Shown: positions 16,749-26,231 of the stretch, one piece after another | Layout: each line of letters opens with the position of its first letter | How positions within the stretch are numbered: position 1 is the stretch's first letter | Assembly (NCBI GenBank): GCA_900019385.1 | Contig: FIZJ01000006.1 | Span: 158,593-222,592, forward strand | Reading direction: 5' to 3' | DNA from: an uncultured Clostridia bacterium | GTDB lineage: Bacteria > Bacillota > Limnochordia > Darwinibacteriales > DTU012 | Length of the DNA: 64,000 bases | Position numbers and translations under genes: made by a program | The notes under the pieces: generated by a model | Database searches by the model: none | What the model saw: the letters and a program-made list of their open reading frames with translations, nothing else | Told to the model about the DNA's origin: nothing

Positions 16749-17594
16749 ATGAACACGTTCAAAAGGGAAGTCACTGTCGGAGATTTCCGCATCAGTCATG
16801 TCAAAGAACCCGGCATCTCCCTCGTCCAAATGCCAAACTTCCACGCGCACCCGACATATGAGTTCTTCTACCTGATCAACGGTGAAAGAATCTATTATAT
16901 AAACGGCACAGAATACTGCGTTAAACGAGGAGATCTGCTGCTTCTGGACCGGAATGTGATTCACAAAACCATATCCACTTTGGTTCCTGATTACGAGCGG
17001 ATCCTGCTTCAGATACCCCAAAGCTTGATCAACTCGTTCCGCTATCATGATTTCAACCCAGAAGACTGTTTCCGCTTTACAGCACCTGTCTTTTCCCTGC
17101 CAAAAAAGGACCAAACGGTGATCGAATCGGCACTGTTCGCCATTTTTGATGAGGCTGAGCACAAGCATGCCGGTTACTTAGCCGCTATCCAGACACTCTT
17201 GATCCAAATCTTGATCCGCGTCCACCGTTATGCCCAGTCCGCAGATCACGTCGTAGTCCAGTCCTCTCATGTGAACAACAAGATTGCCGATATTGTCTAT
17301 TATATCGGCCAAAACTACATGAAGCCTCTTTCACTGAACCAAATCGCCCGCGAATTCCACATCAGCAGTGCCCACCTCGCCCGCACTTTCAAGAAGGTTA
17401 CCGGGCTGACGCTTATCGAGTACTTGAATATCGTGCGGGTTAACGAAGCCCGCCAAATGCTCAGGCGCAACGATCAGTCGATCTCTGAAATAGCCCTGGC
17501 CTTGGGTTACGGCAGTATCACCCACTTCGAGCGGGTGTTCAAGAAAGCGTCAGGCTATACACCGAGCACATATCGAAAACTGACCCGGCAGTAA
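16749..17594 (+). CDS. AraC family transcriptional regulator with cupin sensor domain
   Basis: This 281-residue regulator has an N-terminal cupin sensor (HAHPTYEFFYLING...GDLLLLDRNVIHK) and a C-terminal AraC DNA-binding domain with two helix-turn-helix units. The first is LSLNQIAREFHISSAHLARTFK and the second SISEIALALGYGSITHFERVFKK, then GYTPSTYRK. Such proteins often sense sugars. No sugar genes are adjacent; the next gene is a MenA-like prenyltransferase 55 bases on, so the target is unclear. ATG follows GAGGTGG. Confidence 0.92.
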   Translation: MNTFKREVTVGDFRISHVKEPGISLVQMPNFHAHPTYEFFYLINGERIYYINGTEYCVKRGDLLLLDRNVIHKTISTLVPDYERILLQIPQSLINSFRYHDFNPEDCFRFTAPVFSLPKKDQTVIESALFAIFDEAEHKHAGYLAAIQTLLIQILIRVHRYAQSADHVVVQSSHVNNKIADIVYYIGQNYMKPLSLNQIAREFHISSAHLARTFKKVTGLTLIEYLNIVRVNEARQMLRRNDQSISEIALALGYGSITHFERVFKKASGYTPSTYRKLTRQ

Positions 17595-17649
17595 CGCCTC
17601 GATGCATCAGCGGTCCTCAAGCGGGAAGAATACACTTGAGGTGAAACTG

Positions 17650-18513
17650 TTGCAGCAATGGTGGCTTAGCTTGAGACCGTTTAGTTTTCCCGCGTCATTG
17701 ATCCCGTCTGTGCTGGGGTTGGTTATGGCTGCGAAAACCAAACCCTTGGATTCGATCGGCGCTCTGCTGGCACTTGTCACTAGTCTGACACTCCATATCG
17801 TCGCCAATCTCTACAACAGTTTCTATGACTGGCAGCTCGGCCATGACCAGTCTGGGGACCGCCAGGTCGTCCCGCTGCTGTTAAGCGGAAAGCACGGCCC
17901 AAGAATTCTCTGGGGTTATGGGCTTGCTTTTTTGCTTTTGGCGTTAATCCTCATCATCATCCTAGGCTTGAACTACAACCCTCTTGTAATGCTTATCGCC
18001 CTGTTCGGGCTGTTTAACGCTTATTTCTACACTGCTCCCCCGTTGATGTATAAAAAGCGCGGATTAGGCCTGGCAGTTGTGTTTTTCACCATGGGAATCC
18101 TGATCCCTGTCAATTCTTACCTGATTCAAACGAAATCCCTCACTGGACGGATCATCTTTGCTTCGATCCCCTTGGCTTTGCTGGTCACTGCCATCCTGCA
18201 GGGAAACGAGCTTCGAGATTATCACTCTGATATGCGGCACAACATTAATTCATTCACCGCAGTTTTCGGCCTCAAGATGGGTATCAAGCTTTATCTGTTT
18301 TTGATAGCTGCTCCATACTTCACTATCCTTGCCCTATACTTGGCTGAATCACTTCCACTGCTCTCATTAAGCACTTTGCTGACTTCCCGCTTTGCCCTTA
18401 CATTGGCTCGGAAAGCCGATCAGCATGAGTTTTTCGGCCTTGATTCGGAAACTGCCAAACTGTATACGGCATTTGGCGCTCTTTACATACTTTCTTTGGC
18501 AGTCAGCCGCTGA
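17650..18513 (+). CDS. MenA-like UbiA family prenyltransferase
   Basis: This 287-residue membrane prenyltransferase has about eight to nine helices. Asp-rich motif 1 is NLYNSFYDWQLGHD and motif 2 NELRDYHSD, both typical of 1,4-dihydroxy-2-naphthoate polyprenyltransferase, which prenylates the menaquinone head group. TTG at 17650 behind GAGGTGA gives an N-terminus (QQWWLSLRPFSFPASLIPS) that fits MenA; the longer frame from 17602 lacks a ribosome-binding site. No other men genes are in the window. A polyprenyl diphosphate synthase at 29515-30456 could supply the side chain. Confidence 0.88.
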   Translation: MQQWWLSLRPFSFPASLIPSVLGLVMAAKTKPLDSIGALLALVTSLTLHIVANLYNSFYDWQLGHDQSGDRQVVPLLLSGKHGPRILWGYGLAFLLLALILIIILGLNYNPLVMLIALFGLFNAYFYTAPPLMYKKRGLGLAVVFFTMGILIPVNSYLIQTKSLTGRIIFASIPLALLVTAILQGNELRDYHSDMRHNINSFTAVFGLKMGIKLYLFLIAAPYFTILALYLAESLPLLSLSTLLTSRFALTLARKADQHEFFGLDSETAKLYTAFGALYILSLAVSR

Positions 18514-18544
18514 ACACCGGCGATATCAGTCAAGCTCAGCGGCT
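18505..18544. terminator. Inverted repeat between convergent genes
   Basis: AGCCGCTGA / TCAGCGGCT spans the 12-base gap between the MenA-like and YhaN-like genes; the loop is long and the T run poor, so terminator function is uncertain. Confidence 0.35.
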
Positions 18545-21060
18545 GTTTCGTCAAGATGCCTCACATGCCTGGAGTCAAATAGATCGGCAATACGCTGGTG
18601 GCAGGTAAGGAGAATTATCTGATGCTGCCGGCTGAGCTCTTTCATGAGATCAACCGTGTTCACTAAGCGGAAATGGTCGAAGTTGACAAGGATATCGTCG
18701 GCAAAAAGTGGAATTTCCACCTTCTCCCGGGCGATCTGCACAGCCAGGGCAAACCTGATGGCCAAATACAATTGTTCCACTGTTCCCTGGCTCAATTGGG
18801 GCGGCGACAGCACTTCGCCGTCGGCTGTCTCGATTTTCACTTCCTGCATGCCGATTGGCGCATACACCCGCTGGTAGCGGCCTTCGGTAATGGCCGCGAA
18901 GTATCGGCTGGCGAGCTTGAGCACTTCCGGCTGCCGTTCCAGTTCGTATTTGCGGCTCACCTGCTCGATTGCCCAGCGGCATATTTTCATACTTGTCCAC
19001 TTTGTTGCCAGGTTCAGCGCCTTGGCTCGCAGCATCTCCTGCTCAAGCTGGAGTTCTTCCAGCTGCTGGCTGTGTTGGAGCATCTCTCTTTTCGCATTCA
19101 GCCCACCCAGCGCCTCCTGCAGCTCGTCGAGGCTGGCTGTCAGCCGGCCGATCTCTGCTTCCAACTGTCCTTTTTCCCGGGCTAATTCTGCTTTGGTGGC
19201 ACTTTTCAAAAGCTCTTCCCACTGCGTTATTTGACTGCCTAGAGTTGTCCGCAGCACAATCTCAAGGTTTTCCACATCGTGCATCAGTTCTCGGCGCTCC
19301 GTTTGAATCTGGTACAAGCGGGCAATCTCTTCATGGTTTGAAGTGCGGCACGAGCTGTAGATTTCTTCCAATTCCCGCTTTATCTCCTCATGTCGGGCTC
19401 TATGTTCCGGGAGCCTCTCCAGCACATCCACCACTAGCCTTAACTCACTGATTCCAAAGTGTTCCGGCAAACAACAGTGTTTGAGTAGTTCTCTCAGTTT
19501 GCCAAGGACCTTGTCCATCTGTTTCTGTTTCTCAATCAAGTTTTGATGACCTGCGGCCAATTTTGCCTGGGAATGCTGGAGGTTTCGTTTCTGCTGCTCC
19601 AGTTCTTTATACAGCTCCTCTGCTTTCGCGATTCTACCTTCCAGCACTGCGATTTCGTCAGTGCTATCTATTCCCAGCCGCGCAGCAAGCTCGTCAATGC
19701 GCTTTGCGCGCTGATGCGCTTCCTTCTGCCTGCTCAGTTGTTCTTTGCCAAACAACAGCAAAAGTAAAGCCGCAATAACTATACTCAGCCAGACTCCTTC
19801 GCTGATCCTTCGGAACAGAAACAGAACGCCAATCAGCAGCCACCCGCAAACAGCGACGAGCTGCACAATTGTTATTATTGTTCTCGAGGCTGCTTCTGGA
19901 TTGGCGTACGCTGTTTTGAGCCCTTCGAGCCACTGTTTTTTCACACTCAGGTCATCAGGAGAAGCCTTGTCAAACCCTAATTCGGAAACTTGAGCTTCCA
20001 AGGCAGCTATTTCATTGGTAATCACTGCACAGTCATTCTGAATCTCTCTGTGCCGTTCAGCCGCCACATCCAACTGCGGCTTCATCTGCTCAAACTCGAC
20101 GGCTAATGCATCAAATTCAAGTTTAAGCTGGTTGATGTCAACGCGTGTTTCCAGTTCCTGATCCGTCCCCACAGGCAGTTTCGCCTTGGCCTGGTACAGC
20201 TTCTCCTCCACCGCCTTAAGTCCTCCTTGAAGTGCTTTCAGGCGCGCCAATCCATTTTCCGGCAAACTGAGCTCAGGCAAGTGCTGCAGTTTTTCTCTGG
20301 CGACCAGCAGCTTCTGCCACTGAGGCCAGACTTCGAGCATGATGTTGATGCGCTGCAGTTCAGTCTCTTTTTCCTCGATGACCCGCCGCAGTTTTGCGGC
20401 TTCGTGCCTCTTTGCTTCTATCTCTGCTGTCAATTCCTGGTATTGTCTGGTGATGCCGCTCATGGCCTTGATCCTGGCGGAGTTTTCCACTAGCAGTGCC
20501 TGTATGCGGTTAAGTTCCGGCTTGGAGCCGCGCGATTTGTAGATGCTGTCCATGGCTGTATCCAGACTGTCGTAGATGTCTGCCAGCGAAATGTCGGCCC
20601 CAAGGCCAATACTATACAAGAGGGCGCTCAAATCCTGATCCTGAATGAATTTGAGCTGCTGCAGCTCCGACAAGCCAAATGCGTACACAGTCTCGAACAG
20701 TGATTGGGAGATGCCGCCGATAAGTCTCTGTACATGTTCTTCAGGCAGGCTGACACCTGTTTGGAGATCCTCAATGATCAGCACTCCACCGGAGCGGCGA
20801 TCCCCGACACGACTGAGCAAATAGCGTTGGCCACCTTCTGAAATCACGATGCTGCCGCCGTGGCTGCCGCCTCTAAGCGGTTCATAGCGCCTGGGAGAAC
20901 CTCGGTGGTAAAACCCGTACAGGACGCTGCGGAGAAAGTTCAACAAAGTACTTTTGCCCGAGCCGTTCAGACCGTAGATTACCGTCAAGTCTGGCTCAAA
21001 ATCTATGGCAAGATCGTTTAGAATGCCAAAACCGTTGATTTTCAGCTGCTCAAGCTTCAT
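18526..21060 (-). CDS. yhaN: YhaN-like SMC/SbcC-type AAA ATPase
   Basis: This 844-residue ATPase has the Rad50/SbcC layout. Walker A near the N-terminus (YGLNGSGKST) is followed by long coiled coils. The C-terminal ABC signature region reads LSQGTVEQLYLA and Walker B PLFADDILVNFD. Unlike SbcC, it carries two hydrophobic helices in the middle (about residues 390-435), as in Bacillus YhaN. The family is about 960 residues, so this one is shorter in its coiled coils. It overlaps the nuclease gene by 4 bases and probably forms a complex with it, processing DNA ends at the membrane (inference). Confidence 0.87.
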   Translation of the reverse strand: MKLEQLKINGFGILNDLAIDFEPDLTVIYGLNGSGKSTLLNFLRSVLYGFYHRGSPRRYEPLRGGSHGGSIVISEGGQRYLLSRVGDRRSGGVLIIEDLQTGVSLPEEHVQRLIGGISQSLFETVYAFGLSELQQLKFIQDQDLSALLYSIGLGADISLADIYDSLDTAMDSIYKSRGSKPELNRIQALLVENSARIKAMSGITRQYQELTAEIEAKRHEAAKLRRVIEEKETELQRINIMLEVWPQWQKLLVAREKLQHLPELSLPENGLARLKALQGGLKAVEEKLYQAKAKLPVGTDQELETRVDINQLKLEFDALAVEFEQMKPQLDVAAERHREIQNDCAVITNEIAALEAQVSELGFDKASPDDLSVKKQWLEGLKTAYANPEAASRTIITIVQLVAVCGWLLIGVLFLFRRISEGVWLSIVIAALLLLLFGKEQLSRQKEAHQRAKRIDELAARLGIDSTDEIAVLEGRIAKAEELYKELEQQKRNLQHSQAKLAAGHQNLIEKQKQMDKVLGKLRELLKHCCLPEHFGISELRLVVDVLERLPEHRARHEEIKRELEEIYSSCRTSNHEEIARLYQIQTERRELMHDVENLEIVLRTTLGSQITQWEELLKSATKAELAREKGQLEAEIGRLTASLDELQEALGGLNAKREMLQHSQQLEELQLEQEMLRAKALNLATKWTSMKICRWAIEQVSRKYELERQPEVLKLASRYFAAITEGRYQRVYAPIGMQEVKIETADGEVLSPPQLSQGTVEQLYLAIRFALAVQIAREKVEIPLFADDILVNFDHFRLVNTVDLMKELSRQHQIILLTCHQRIADLFDSRHVRHLDETAAELD

Positions 21061-22283
21061 TTGGCCTGCCTCCCTCTCTGGAACAGATGCACGGCTAAGA
21101 GCTTGGCTTTTTGCAGGATTTCGCTGTGATCCATGTCAATGCCGAAACTGAGGGCGATGTTCTCGCCGGCAGCGGCGACTTCATCATCAATATCGCCAAT
21201 ACCGGCCTCGATCTGCTCTATGAAGCCGATCACCTCAGAAAGGAAGTCGCCTTGCGCGCGCAAGTTCTCCCAGTCGATCTCCGGCAGAGTCTGATCCTCA
21301 AGTTCCGTCACCCAGACAAAATCTGCCCGCTGCGCTTCGTTCTGGCGCAGTTCTGCAAGTAGGTCTTCGATTACCCCTTTCTTTTTCAGCTCGCCATAGC
21401 ACTCACTGGTACCTGTAAGCGTAAGCTCAAGCATGGTTCCTACTGGATACTGTGCCCGGGCCTCTTCTTTGGCCTCAGCCAGCTTGTCAAAGAGCTGATC
21501 CTTCTGAGCCTGGCTTAAGTCCAACTCAAGGTTTTGCCAAACAACATCGTGCCCTAATACAAATTCCGAAGCGAGGATAGCGCCGTGATCAGCAGTAATC
21601 ACATAAAACCCCTTACTGCCCGATTCCGCCCGATGCCTTCCCTGCAGAATGCCGGGATATTGAATCAGGCAGGAACTCTGCCACTGTTTCTGGGAATGCA
21701 CATGGCCGATCGCCCAATAGTGATACCCCAAAGCCTCAAGATCAGCCAAGGCGACCGGAGAGTACCCCGGATCTTGACCGCCGATATCGCAGTGAAGCAG
21801 CGCGATGTTGATACTGCCCTGTTGTGGTCTGGGAAAAAGAGGGCTTAAGTCCTCCACCAGTGCCTGGGGATAGCTGATACCTGTGATTGTCACTGATTGG
21901 CCGCGGTAACTGCGGGAGATGCACTCGACCTGAGAACTGGAAAAAACATGGAGGTTATCTGGAAGAGGAAGGACAAAGCTGTCAAACACATTGGCGTCAT
22001 GGTTCCCCGTCACCATAAAGACTTCGATTCCGGCTGTCCGCAGTTTTTCGACCTGCCCCACAAAATGTTTCTGCACCCGCAAGTACGGTGCAGGTGAATC
22101 AAAAACATCGCCCGCAAGCAGGACAAAATCCACCTGCGATTCCAGGCAGTACTCTACAAGATTTTCTAAAGCTTTCATGCTGGAGTTGACAGCCCGGGTT
22201 CTGAGATCGGGATCCAGCTCGCCGACTCCCGAAAACTGGCTTCCCAAATGCAGATCGGCTGCGTGTACAAATCTGAAGCCCAT
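21057..22283 (-). CDS. yhaO: YhaO-like DNA repair metallophosphoesterase
   Basis: This 408-residue Mre11/SbcD-type nuclease has the phosphoesterase motifs HAADLHLGS, LAGDVFDS, TGNHD, LLHCD and GHVHSQK. A C-terminal region of about 150 residues follows. ATG at 22283 is chosen because AAGGGGA lies 7-8 bases upstream; ATG at 22289 is too close to it. The following ATPase gene overlaps by 4 bases, as in the Bacillus yhaO-yhaN pair. Confidence 0.9.
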   Translation of the reverse strand: MGFRFVHAADLHLGSQFSGVGELDPDLRTRAVNSSMKALENLVEYCLESQVDFVLLAGDVFDSPAPYLRVQKHFVGQVEKLRTAGIEVFMVTGNHDANVFDSFVLPLPDNLHVFSSSQVECISRSYRGQSVTITGISYPQALVEDLSPLFPRPQQGSINIALLHCDIGGQDPGYSPVALADLEALGYHYWAIGHVHSQKQWQSSCLIQYPGILQGRHRAESGSKGFYVITADHGAILASEFVLGHDVVWQNLELDLSQAQKDQLFDKLAEAKEEARAQYPVGTMLELTLTGTSECYGELKKKGVIEDLLAELRQNEAQRADFVWVTELEDQTLPEIDWENLRAQGDFLSEVIGFIEQIEAGIGDIDDEVAAAGENIALSFGIDMDHSEILQKAKLLAVHLFQRGRQAK

Positions 22284-22362
22284 GGCCATGTCCCCTTCTT
22301 GATTTCTCAGTAATGGTTTCGCAACTCAAAGATCCAATTCCTGCTCAAAAAGGCCCAAAACG

Positions 22363-22401
22363 AAACCCTGCACCGCTCCACAACAGAACGATGCAGGGTT
22401 T
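22363..22401 (-). terminator. Terminator after tRNA-fMet
   Basis: The stem AAACCCTGCA / TGCAGGGTTT has a 19-base loop; on - it is followed by CGTTTT. It separates the tRNA from yhaO. Confidence 0.65.
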
Positions 22402-22418
22402 GCTCTCTAACCTGACAA

Positions 22419-22494
<76 letters not shown>

Positions 22495-22508
22495 ATGTTG
22501 CACCATCA

Positions 22509-22537
22509 ATTATATACGATCGTTGACAAAATGTCAA
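22509..22537 (-). promoter_or_regulatory. tRNA-fMet promoter
   Basis: Read on -, TTGACA (22537-22532), 17-base spacer, TATAAT (22514-22509): both elements are consensus and lie 15 bases before the mature 5' end. Confidence 0.85.
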
Positions 22538-22538
22538 T

Positions 22539-22856
22539 CTAGATATGCTGGTCGATTCTCTCGGTGATATACTGTTTGGGGACTGCGCCAACTATTTGAT
22601 CAACAACTTCACCGTCTTTGAAAATCAGCATGGTTGGAATGCTCATGATGCCGTACTTCATGGCGGTTTCCGGGTTTTCATCGACATTGAGCTTGCCGAC
22701 TTTTGCTTTCCCGGAATACTCAACCGCAACTTCATCGATTATCGGGCCGACCATCCTGCAAGGACCGCACCAAGGCGCCCAGAAATCTACCAACACCACG
22801 CCTTTATTCTGTTCAACTTCTTGGCCAAATGTGCTATCAGTCAATTGTACTGTCAT
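22539..22856 (-). CDS. trxA: Thioredoxin
   Basis: A 105-residue thioredoxin with the redox motif WCGPC, the upstream DFWAP, and the cis-Pro loop SIPTM. ATG follows GGAGGCTGG. It reduces protein disulfides using thioredoxin reductase, which is not in this window. Its promoter contains a near-perfect CsoR-type palindrome, an unusual arrangement for trxA that suggests metal- or persulfide-responsive control. Confidence 0.97.
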   Translation of the reverse strand: MTVQLTDSTFGQEVEQNKGVVLVDFWAPWCGPCRMVGPIIDEVAVEYSGKAKVGKLNVDENPETAMKYGIMSIPTMLIFKDGEVVDQIVGAVPKQYITERIDQHI

Positions 22857-22901
22857 TAGTTCCAGCCTCCTTCAGCTTCTGATTTCACATCATCTACCCC
22901 G

Positions 22902-22930
22902 ATTATATACCCCGTGAGGGTATATGTCAA
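22902..22930 (-). promoter_or_regulatory. trxA sigma-A promoter
   Basis: Read on -, TTGACA (22930-22925), 17-base spacer, TATAAT (22907-22902): both elements are perfect consensus. The spacer is filled by a palindrome (next entry), so a bound regulator would block polymerase. Confidence 0.85.
22905..22925. promoter_or_regulatory. CsoR/CstR-type operator candidate
   Basis: Perfect 8-base inverted repeat ATATACCC-N5-GGGTATAT inside the trxA promoter. The TACCC...GGGTA core resembles operators of the CsoR/CstR/FrmR family of metal or persulfide sensors. No such regulator gene is in the window. Confidence 0.55.
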
Positions 22931-23119
22931 GAGTCAATTCTTAATTATACTTTAGGCTTGGAATATCCTGCTTATACTGGGTGGTGCTGCATTCATGCCG
23001 GTTTTAAAATTTCTTTACGAAAATAATACTTATCGAAGGAGGACAATTGCACTATTCGTAGAATCATTGATAAAAATTGCGGAATATATTTAAAGGAAAA
23101 CAGAAAGGTGGTTCTGCGA

Positions 23120-24265
23120 ATGAAATGTGACAAGACTACTACACGAAGACTGGTGATTGCTCTGCTGGTGCTAGCCCTGGCCGGTATCATGGCGACTCCG
23201 GTCTTTGCCGCCGAAATCAAAATTGGACTCATCACTAGCCTAACCGGACCTGTATCAACTTACGGACAGTCGGTTAGAAATGCGGTGCAGATGGCTGTCG
23301 ATGAAATCAACGCAGCCGGCGGTATCAATGGAAACAAGATCAATTTGATCGTTCGCGATGATAAAGGCGATGCCACTGAGGCCGCTAATGTCACCCGCTA
23401 CTTTATCGACAGGGAGCAAGTCGCTCTGATTGTAGGCCCTGTGATTACTCCTTGTGTGATGGCGTCCGCGCCTATCGCTCAAGAGGCCGGCGTGCCTATA
23501 ATCACACCCACAGGAACCGGCGACGCGATCACCGCTATAGGTGAGTATGTCTTCCGGGCTGCTTATAAAGATTCGCTCCAAGGCAGCGCCATGGCTCGTT
23601 TCGCCCGCGAAAACCTTGGCTTGAGCACCGCGGCTATCATTTATGATATCGCCAATGACTATTCAGTCGGCTTGATGAATGCTTTCCGAAACACTTTTGA
23701 AGAGCTTGGCGGAAAGATCGTCACCATCCAGTCCTACACCACAGGCGACAGAGATTTCAGCGCTCAGCTAACATCTATTTTAATCGCAAATCCTCAAGGC
23801 CTGTTTATTCCCGACTATCATTCGGCCGCAGGCCCGATTCTGCTCCAAGCCAGCCAATTCGGCATTGACGCGGTCAAACTTGGCGTTGACGGCTGGGATT
23901 CACCTGACTTAAAGCCTCTGTCCGGAGGCAATGATGAAGGTGGGTACTTCATCAACCATTATTCCCCGCAGGACACCAGGCCTGCAACGGTTGAATTTGC
24001 CAACAGGTACAAGACTCTGTATAACCAAGAGCCTGACGCCTTGGCAGCACTCGGCTACGATGCTATTCAGATTGTCAAGGCTGCATTGGAAAAGGCGAAC
24101 AGCACAGACCATGATGCAATAAAGGATGCCATGGGGACAGTCAAGGGAGTTGTGGCTGCGACAGCCGACATCGACATGGATCCGGAGGGCACACCGTACA
24201 AGCCGCTGGTAATTCTCCAGATCAAAGACGGAGCCCCGGTTCTGGTCGACAAGGTTCTTCCATAA
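23120..24265 (+). CDS. livJ: Branched-chain amino acid ABC transporter, substrate-binding protein
   Basis: This 381-residue periplasmic-binding-type protein of the Leu/Ile/Val family has a signal peptide (RRLVIALLVLALAGIMATP, cleaved after VFA). It begins IKIGLITSLTGPVSTYGQS and has AVDEINAAGGINGNKI, the usual first lobe. No lipobox Cys is seen, so membrane retention in a Gram-positive-type cell is unclear. ATG at 23120 is chosen behind AGGTGG. It heads the liv operon. The exact ligand (amino acid, urea or amide) cannot be told from sequence. Confidence 0.93.
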   Translation: MKCDKTTTRRLVIALLVLALAGIMATPVFAAEIKIGLITSLTGPVSTYGQSVRNAVQMAVDEINAAGGINGNKINLIVRDDKGDATEAANVTRYFIDREQVALIVGPVITPCVMASAPIAQEAGVPIITPTGTGDAITAIGEYVFRAAYKDSLQGSAMARFARENLGLSTAAIIYDIANDYSVGLMNAFRNTFEELGGKIVTIQSYTTGDRDFSAQLTSILIANPQGLFIPDYHSAAGPILLQASQFGIDAVKLGVDGWDSPDLKPLSGGNDEGGYFINHYSPQDTRPATVEFANRYKTLYNQEPDALAALGYDAIQIVKAALEKANSTDHDAIKDAMGTVKGVVAATADIDMDPEGTPYKPLVILQIKDGAPVLVDKVLP

Positions 24266-24288
24266 TATGTACGTAACCGCATTGTACC

Positions 24289-24324
24289 TGGGTTGTACCT
24301 AAATGGGTACAACCCAGCCTTTTC
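24289..24324 (+). terminator. Intra-operon hairpin between livJ and livH
   Basis: Stem TGGGTTGTACC / GGTACAACCCA followed by a T-rich stretch. It probably lets most transcripts end after livJ, giving more binding protein than permease. Confidence 0.65.
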
Positions 24325-24353
24325 TTTATATTGGAAATATATGAGGTGATTGC

Positions 24354-25241
24354 ATGCAGTGGCAGCTTTTGGCCGCACAGTTGATCAACGGAATTGCTCT
24401 CGGCAGCACCTATGCTTTGATAGCGTTAGGCTATACAATGGTTTATGGAATCATTCGCCTGATTAATTTCGCCCACGGCGATATTTTCATGTTGGGTGCC
24501 TACTTCGGCTTAATTGCCATATCCAGTTACAACTTATCCTTGATACCGGCGATGATTATATCCATGTGCCTGGCGGCGCTGGTAGGCATTACTCTAGATC
24601 GGATCGCCTACCGCCCCTTGCGCCAGTCGCCCAGGATTACGGTTCTGATCACAGCCATTGGCGCATCGCTGCTGATTCAAAGCCTAGCCCAGCTGATTTT
24701 TGGGGCTGATTATCGTTCATTTCCTGCAAAGGCCATTCCCATTAAAATCATCAGGCTTGGCTCCATTATTATAACCAACCGCCAGATCATTATTTTCGGG
24801 ACAGCGATTCTGCTGATGATTCTCCTACATCTGATCGTCAACTACACTAAACTCGGCAAAGCCATGCGGGCCGTATCCATGGACAAAGAAGCGGCACAGC
24901 TGATGGGCATCAACGTTGACAGAGTGATAGCCTTCACCTTTGCCGTTGGTTCTGCGTTGGCGGCTGCCGCAGGCATTCTCGTGGGCATACTCTACAACAG
25001 CGTGGACCCGTACATGGGCACCCTGCCCGGCTTGAAAGCTTTTGTGGCTGCGGTGTTGGGAGGAATCGGGATTATTCCCGGGGCTGTTTTTGGAGGATTT
25101 TTCATGGGTATTGCCGAAAACATGGTTGTTGCTTTTGGTTCATCCACCTATCGCGACGCAGTGGCCTTCGCTGTTTTGATCCTGGTCCTGCTCATCAAAC
25201 CCAGTGGTCTATTGGGGAAACGCGTTCAAGAGAAAGTGTAG
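24354..25241 (+). CDS. livH: Branched-chain amino acid ABC transporter permease LivH
   Basis: This 295-residue permease has about eight membrane segments and the LivH signature INGIALGSTYALIALGYTMVYGIIRLINFAHGD. The C-terminal cytoplasmic coupling region is KAMRAVSMDKEAAQLMGINVDRV. ATG follows GAGGTGATTGC. It forms the membrane channel with LivM. Confidence 0.95.
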   Translation: MQWQLLAAQLINGIALGSTYALIALGYTMVYGIIRLINFAHGDIFMLGAYFGLIAISSYNLSLIPAMIISMCLAALVGITLDRIAYRPLRQSPRITVLITAIGASLLIQSLAQLIFGADYRSFPAKAIPIKIIRLGSIIITNRQIIIFGTAILLMILLHLIVNYTKLGKAMRAVSMDKEAAQLMGINVDRVIAFTFAVGSALAAAAGILVGILYNSVDPYMGTLPGLKAFVAAVLGGIGIIPGAVFGGFFMGIAENMVVAFGSSTYRDAVAFAVLILVLLIKPSGLLGKRVQEKV

Positions 25242-25250
25242 GTGTTTTGA

Positions 25251-26231
25251 TTGACGAAACGCAATATCGTGGTAACCGCTCTTCTAGCTGGGTTTTATTT
25301 GCTTGTACAGCTGCTTGCCGCAAAACGGGTGCTTCTTCCCTATGATTTGCAGATCTTGGGTTTGATCTGCATCAATATTATGCTTGCTGTGAGTCTTAAT
25401 CTGATCAACGGCTTCACCGGCCAGTTTTCCATCGGACACGCCGGTTTTTTTGGTATTGGCGCCTATGCTTCCGCTTACTTGACCGTGGTGCATGATGTAC
25501 CCTTTTTGATCGCGCTTTGTGCCGGCGCTGTATTCGCCGCCGTCATAGGCATTGTGATCGGCCTGCCCGCTCTGCGGCTGCAGGGAGATTATCTGGCCAT
25601 TGCCACTTTGGGTTTCGGCGAAATAATCCGGGTCGTCATTCTCAATATTCCCCAAGTCGGCGGTGCTCGCGGTTTTTCCGGTATCAGCCGGGCAACTTCT
25701 TTTGGGCACACCTACCTGTTCATGATTCTGACCGTGTTGATTATCAAAAACTTCATTTCAAGCTATCACGGCCGCGCTTGCATAGCCGTCCGCGAGGATG
25801 AACTGGCCAGTGAGACTTTGGGCATTAACACCACCTTTTACAAGGTGTCCGCATTTACGCTCGGCGCCTTTTTCGCTGGGTTGGCCGGAGGCTTGTTCAG
25901 CCATTATATGGGCTACATCAATCCTGCTGCCAACCAAATCGGGTTTCTCAAATCGATCGACATCTTAATCATGGTCGTGCTGGGAGGTTTGGGAAGCATT
26001 ACCGGCTCGATAGGTGCCGCCATATTCCTCACTTTGATCCCTGAACTGCTCCGCGGGCTTGCCGAGTACCGCATGATTGTTTATCCGATCATCCTCATTC
26101 TGATCATGCTCTTCCGCCCCGCCGGTCTTTTGGGCGGCAAAGAGCTCTCCTGGGATGCGTTGTCCAGGTTTTACCAGAGGTTTGCAGGCAAACGACAGAA
26201 GCAAAGGGTGACTGGCGATGGCAGCGAATGA
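25251..26231 (+). CDS. livM: Branched-chain amino acid ABC transporter permease LivM
   Basis: This 326-residue permease has about nine to ten segments and the LivM signatures NLINGFTGQFSIGHAGFFGIGAY and LQGDYLAIATLGFGEIIRV. The coupling region is AVREDELASETLGINTTFYK. It starts with TTG at 25251 behind a modest AGGTG site 9 bases after livH. Its 3' end overlaps livG by 14 bases. Confidence 0.94.
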   Translation: MTKRNIVVTALLAGFYLLVQLLAAKRVLLPYDLQILGLICINIMLAVSLNLINGFTGQFSIGHAGFFGIGAYASAYLTVVHDVPFLIALCAGAVFAAVIGIVIGLPALRLQGDYLAIATLGFGEIIRVVILNIPQVGGARGFSGISRATSFGHTYLFMILTVLIIKNFISSYHGRACIAVREDELASETLGINTTFYKVSAFTLGAFFAGLAGGLFSHYMGYINPAANQIGFLKSIDILIMVVLGGLGSITGSIGAAIFLTLIPELLRGLAEYRMIVYPIILILIMLFRPAGLLGGKELSWDALSRFYQRFAGKRQKQRVTGDGSE

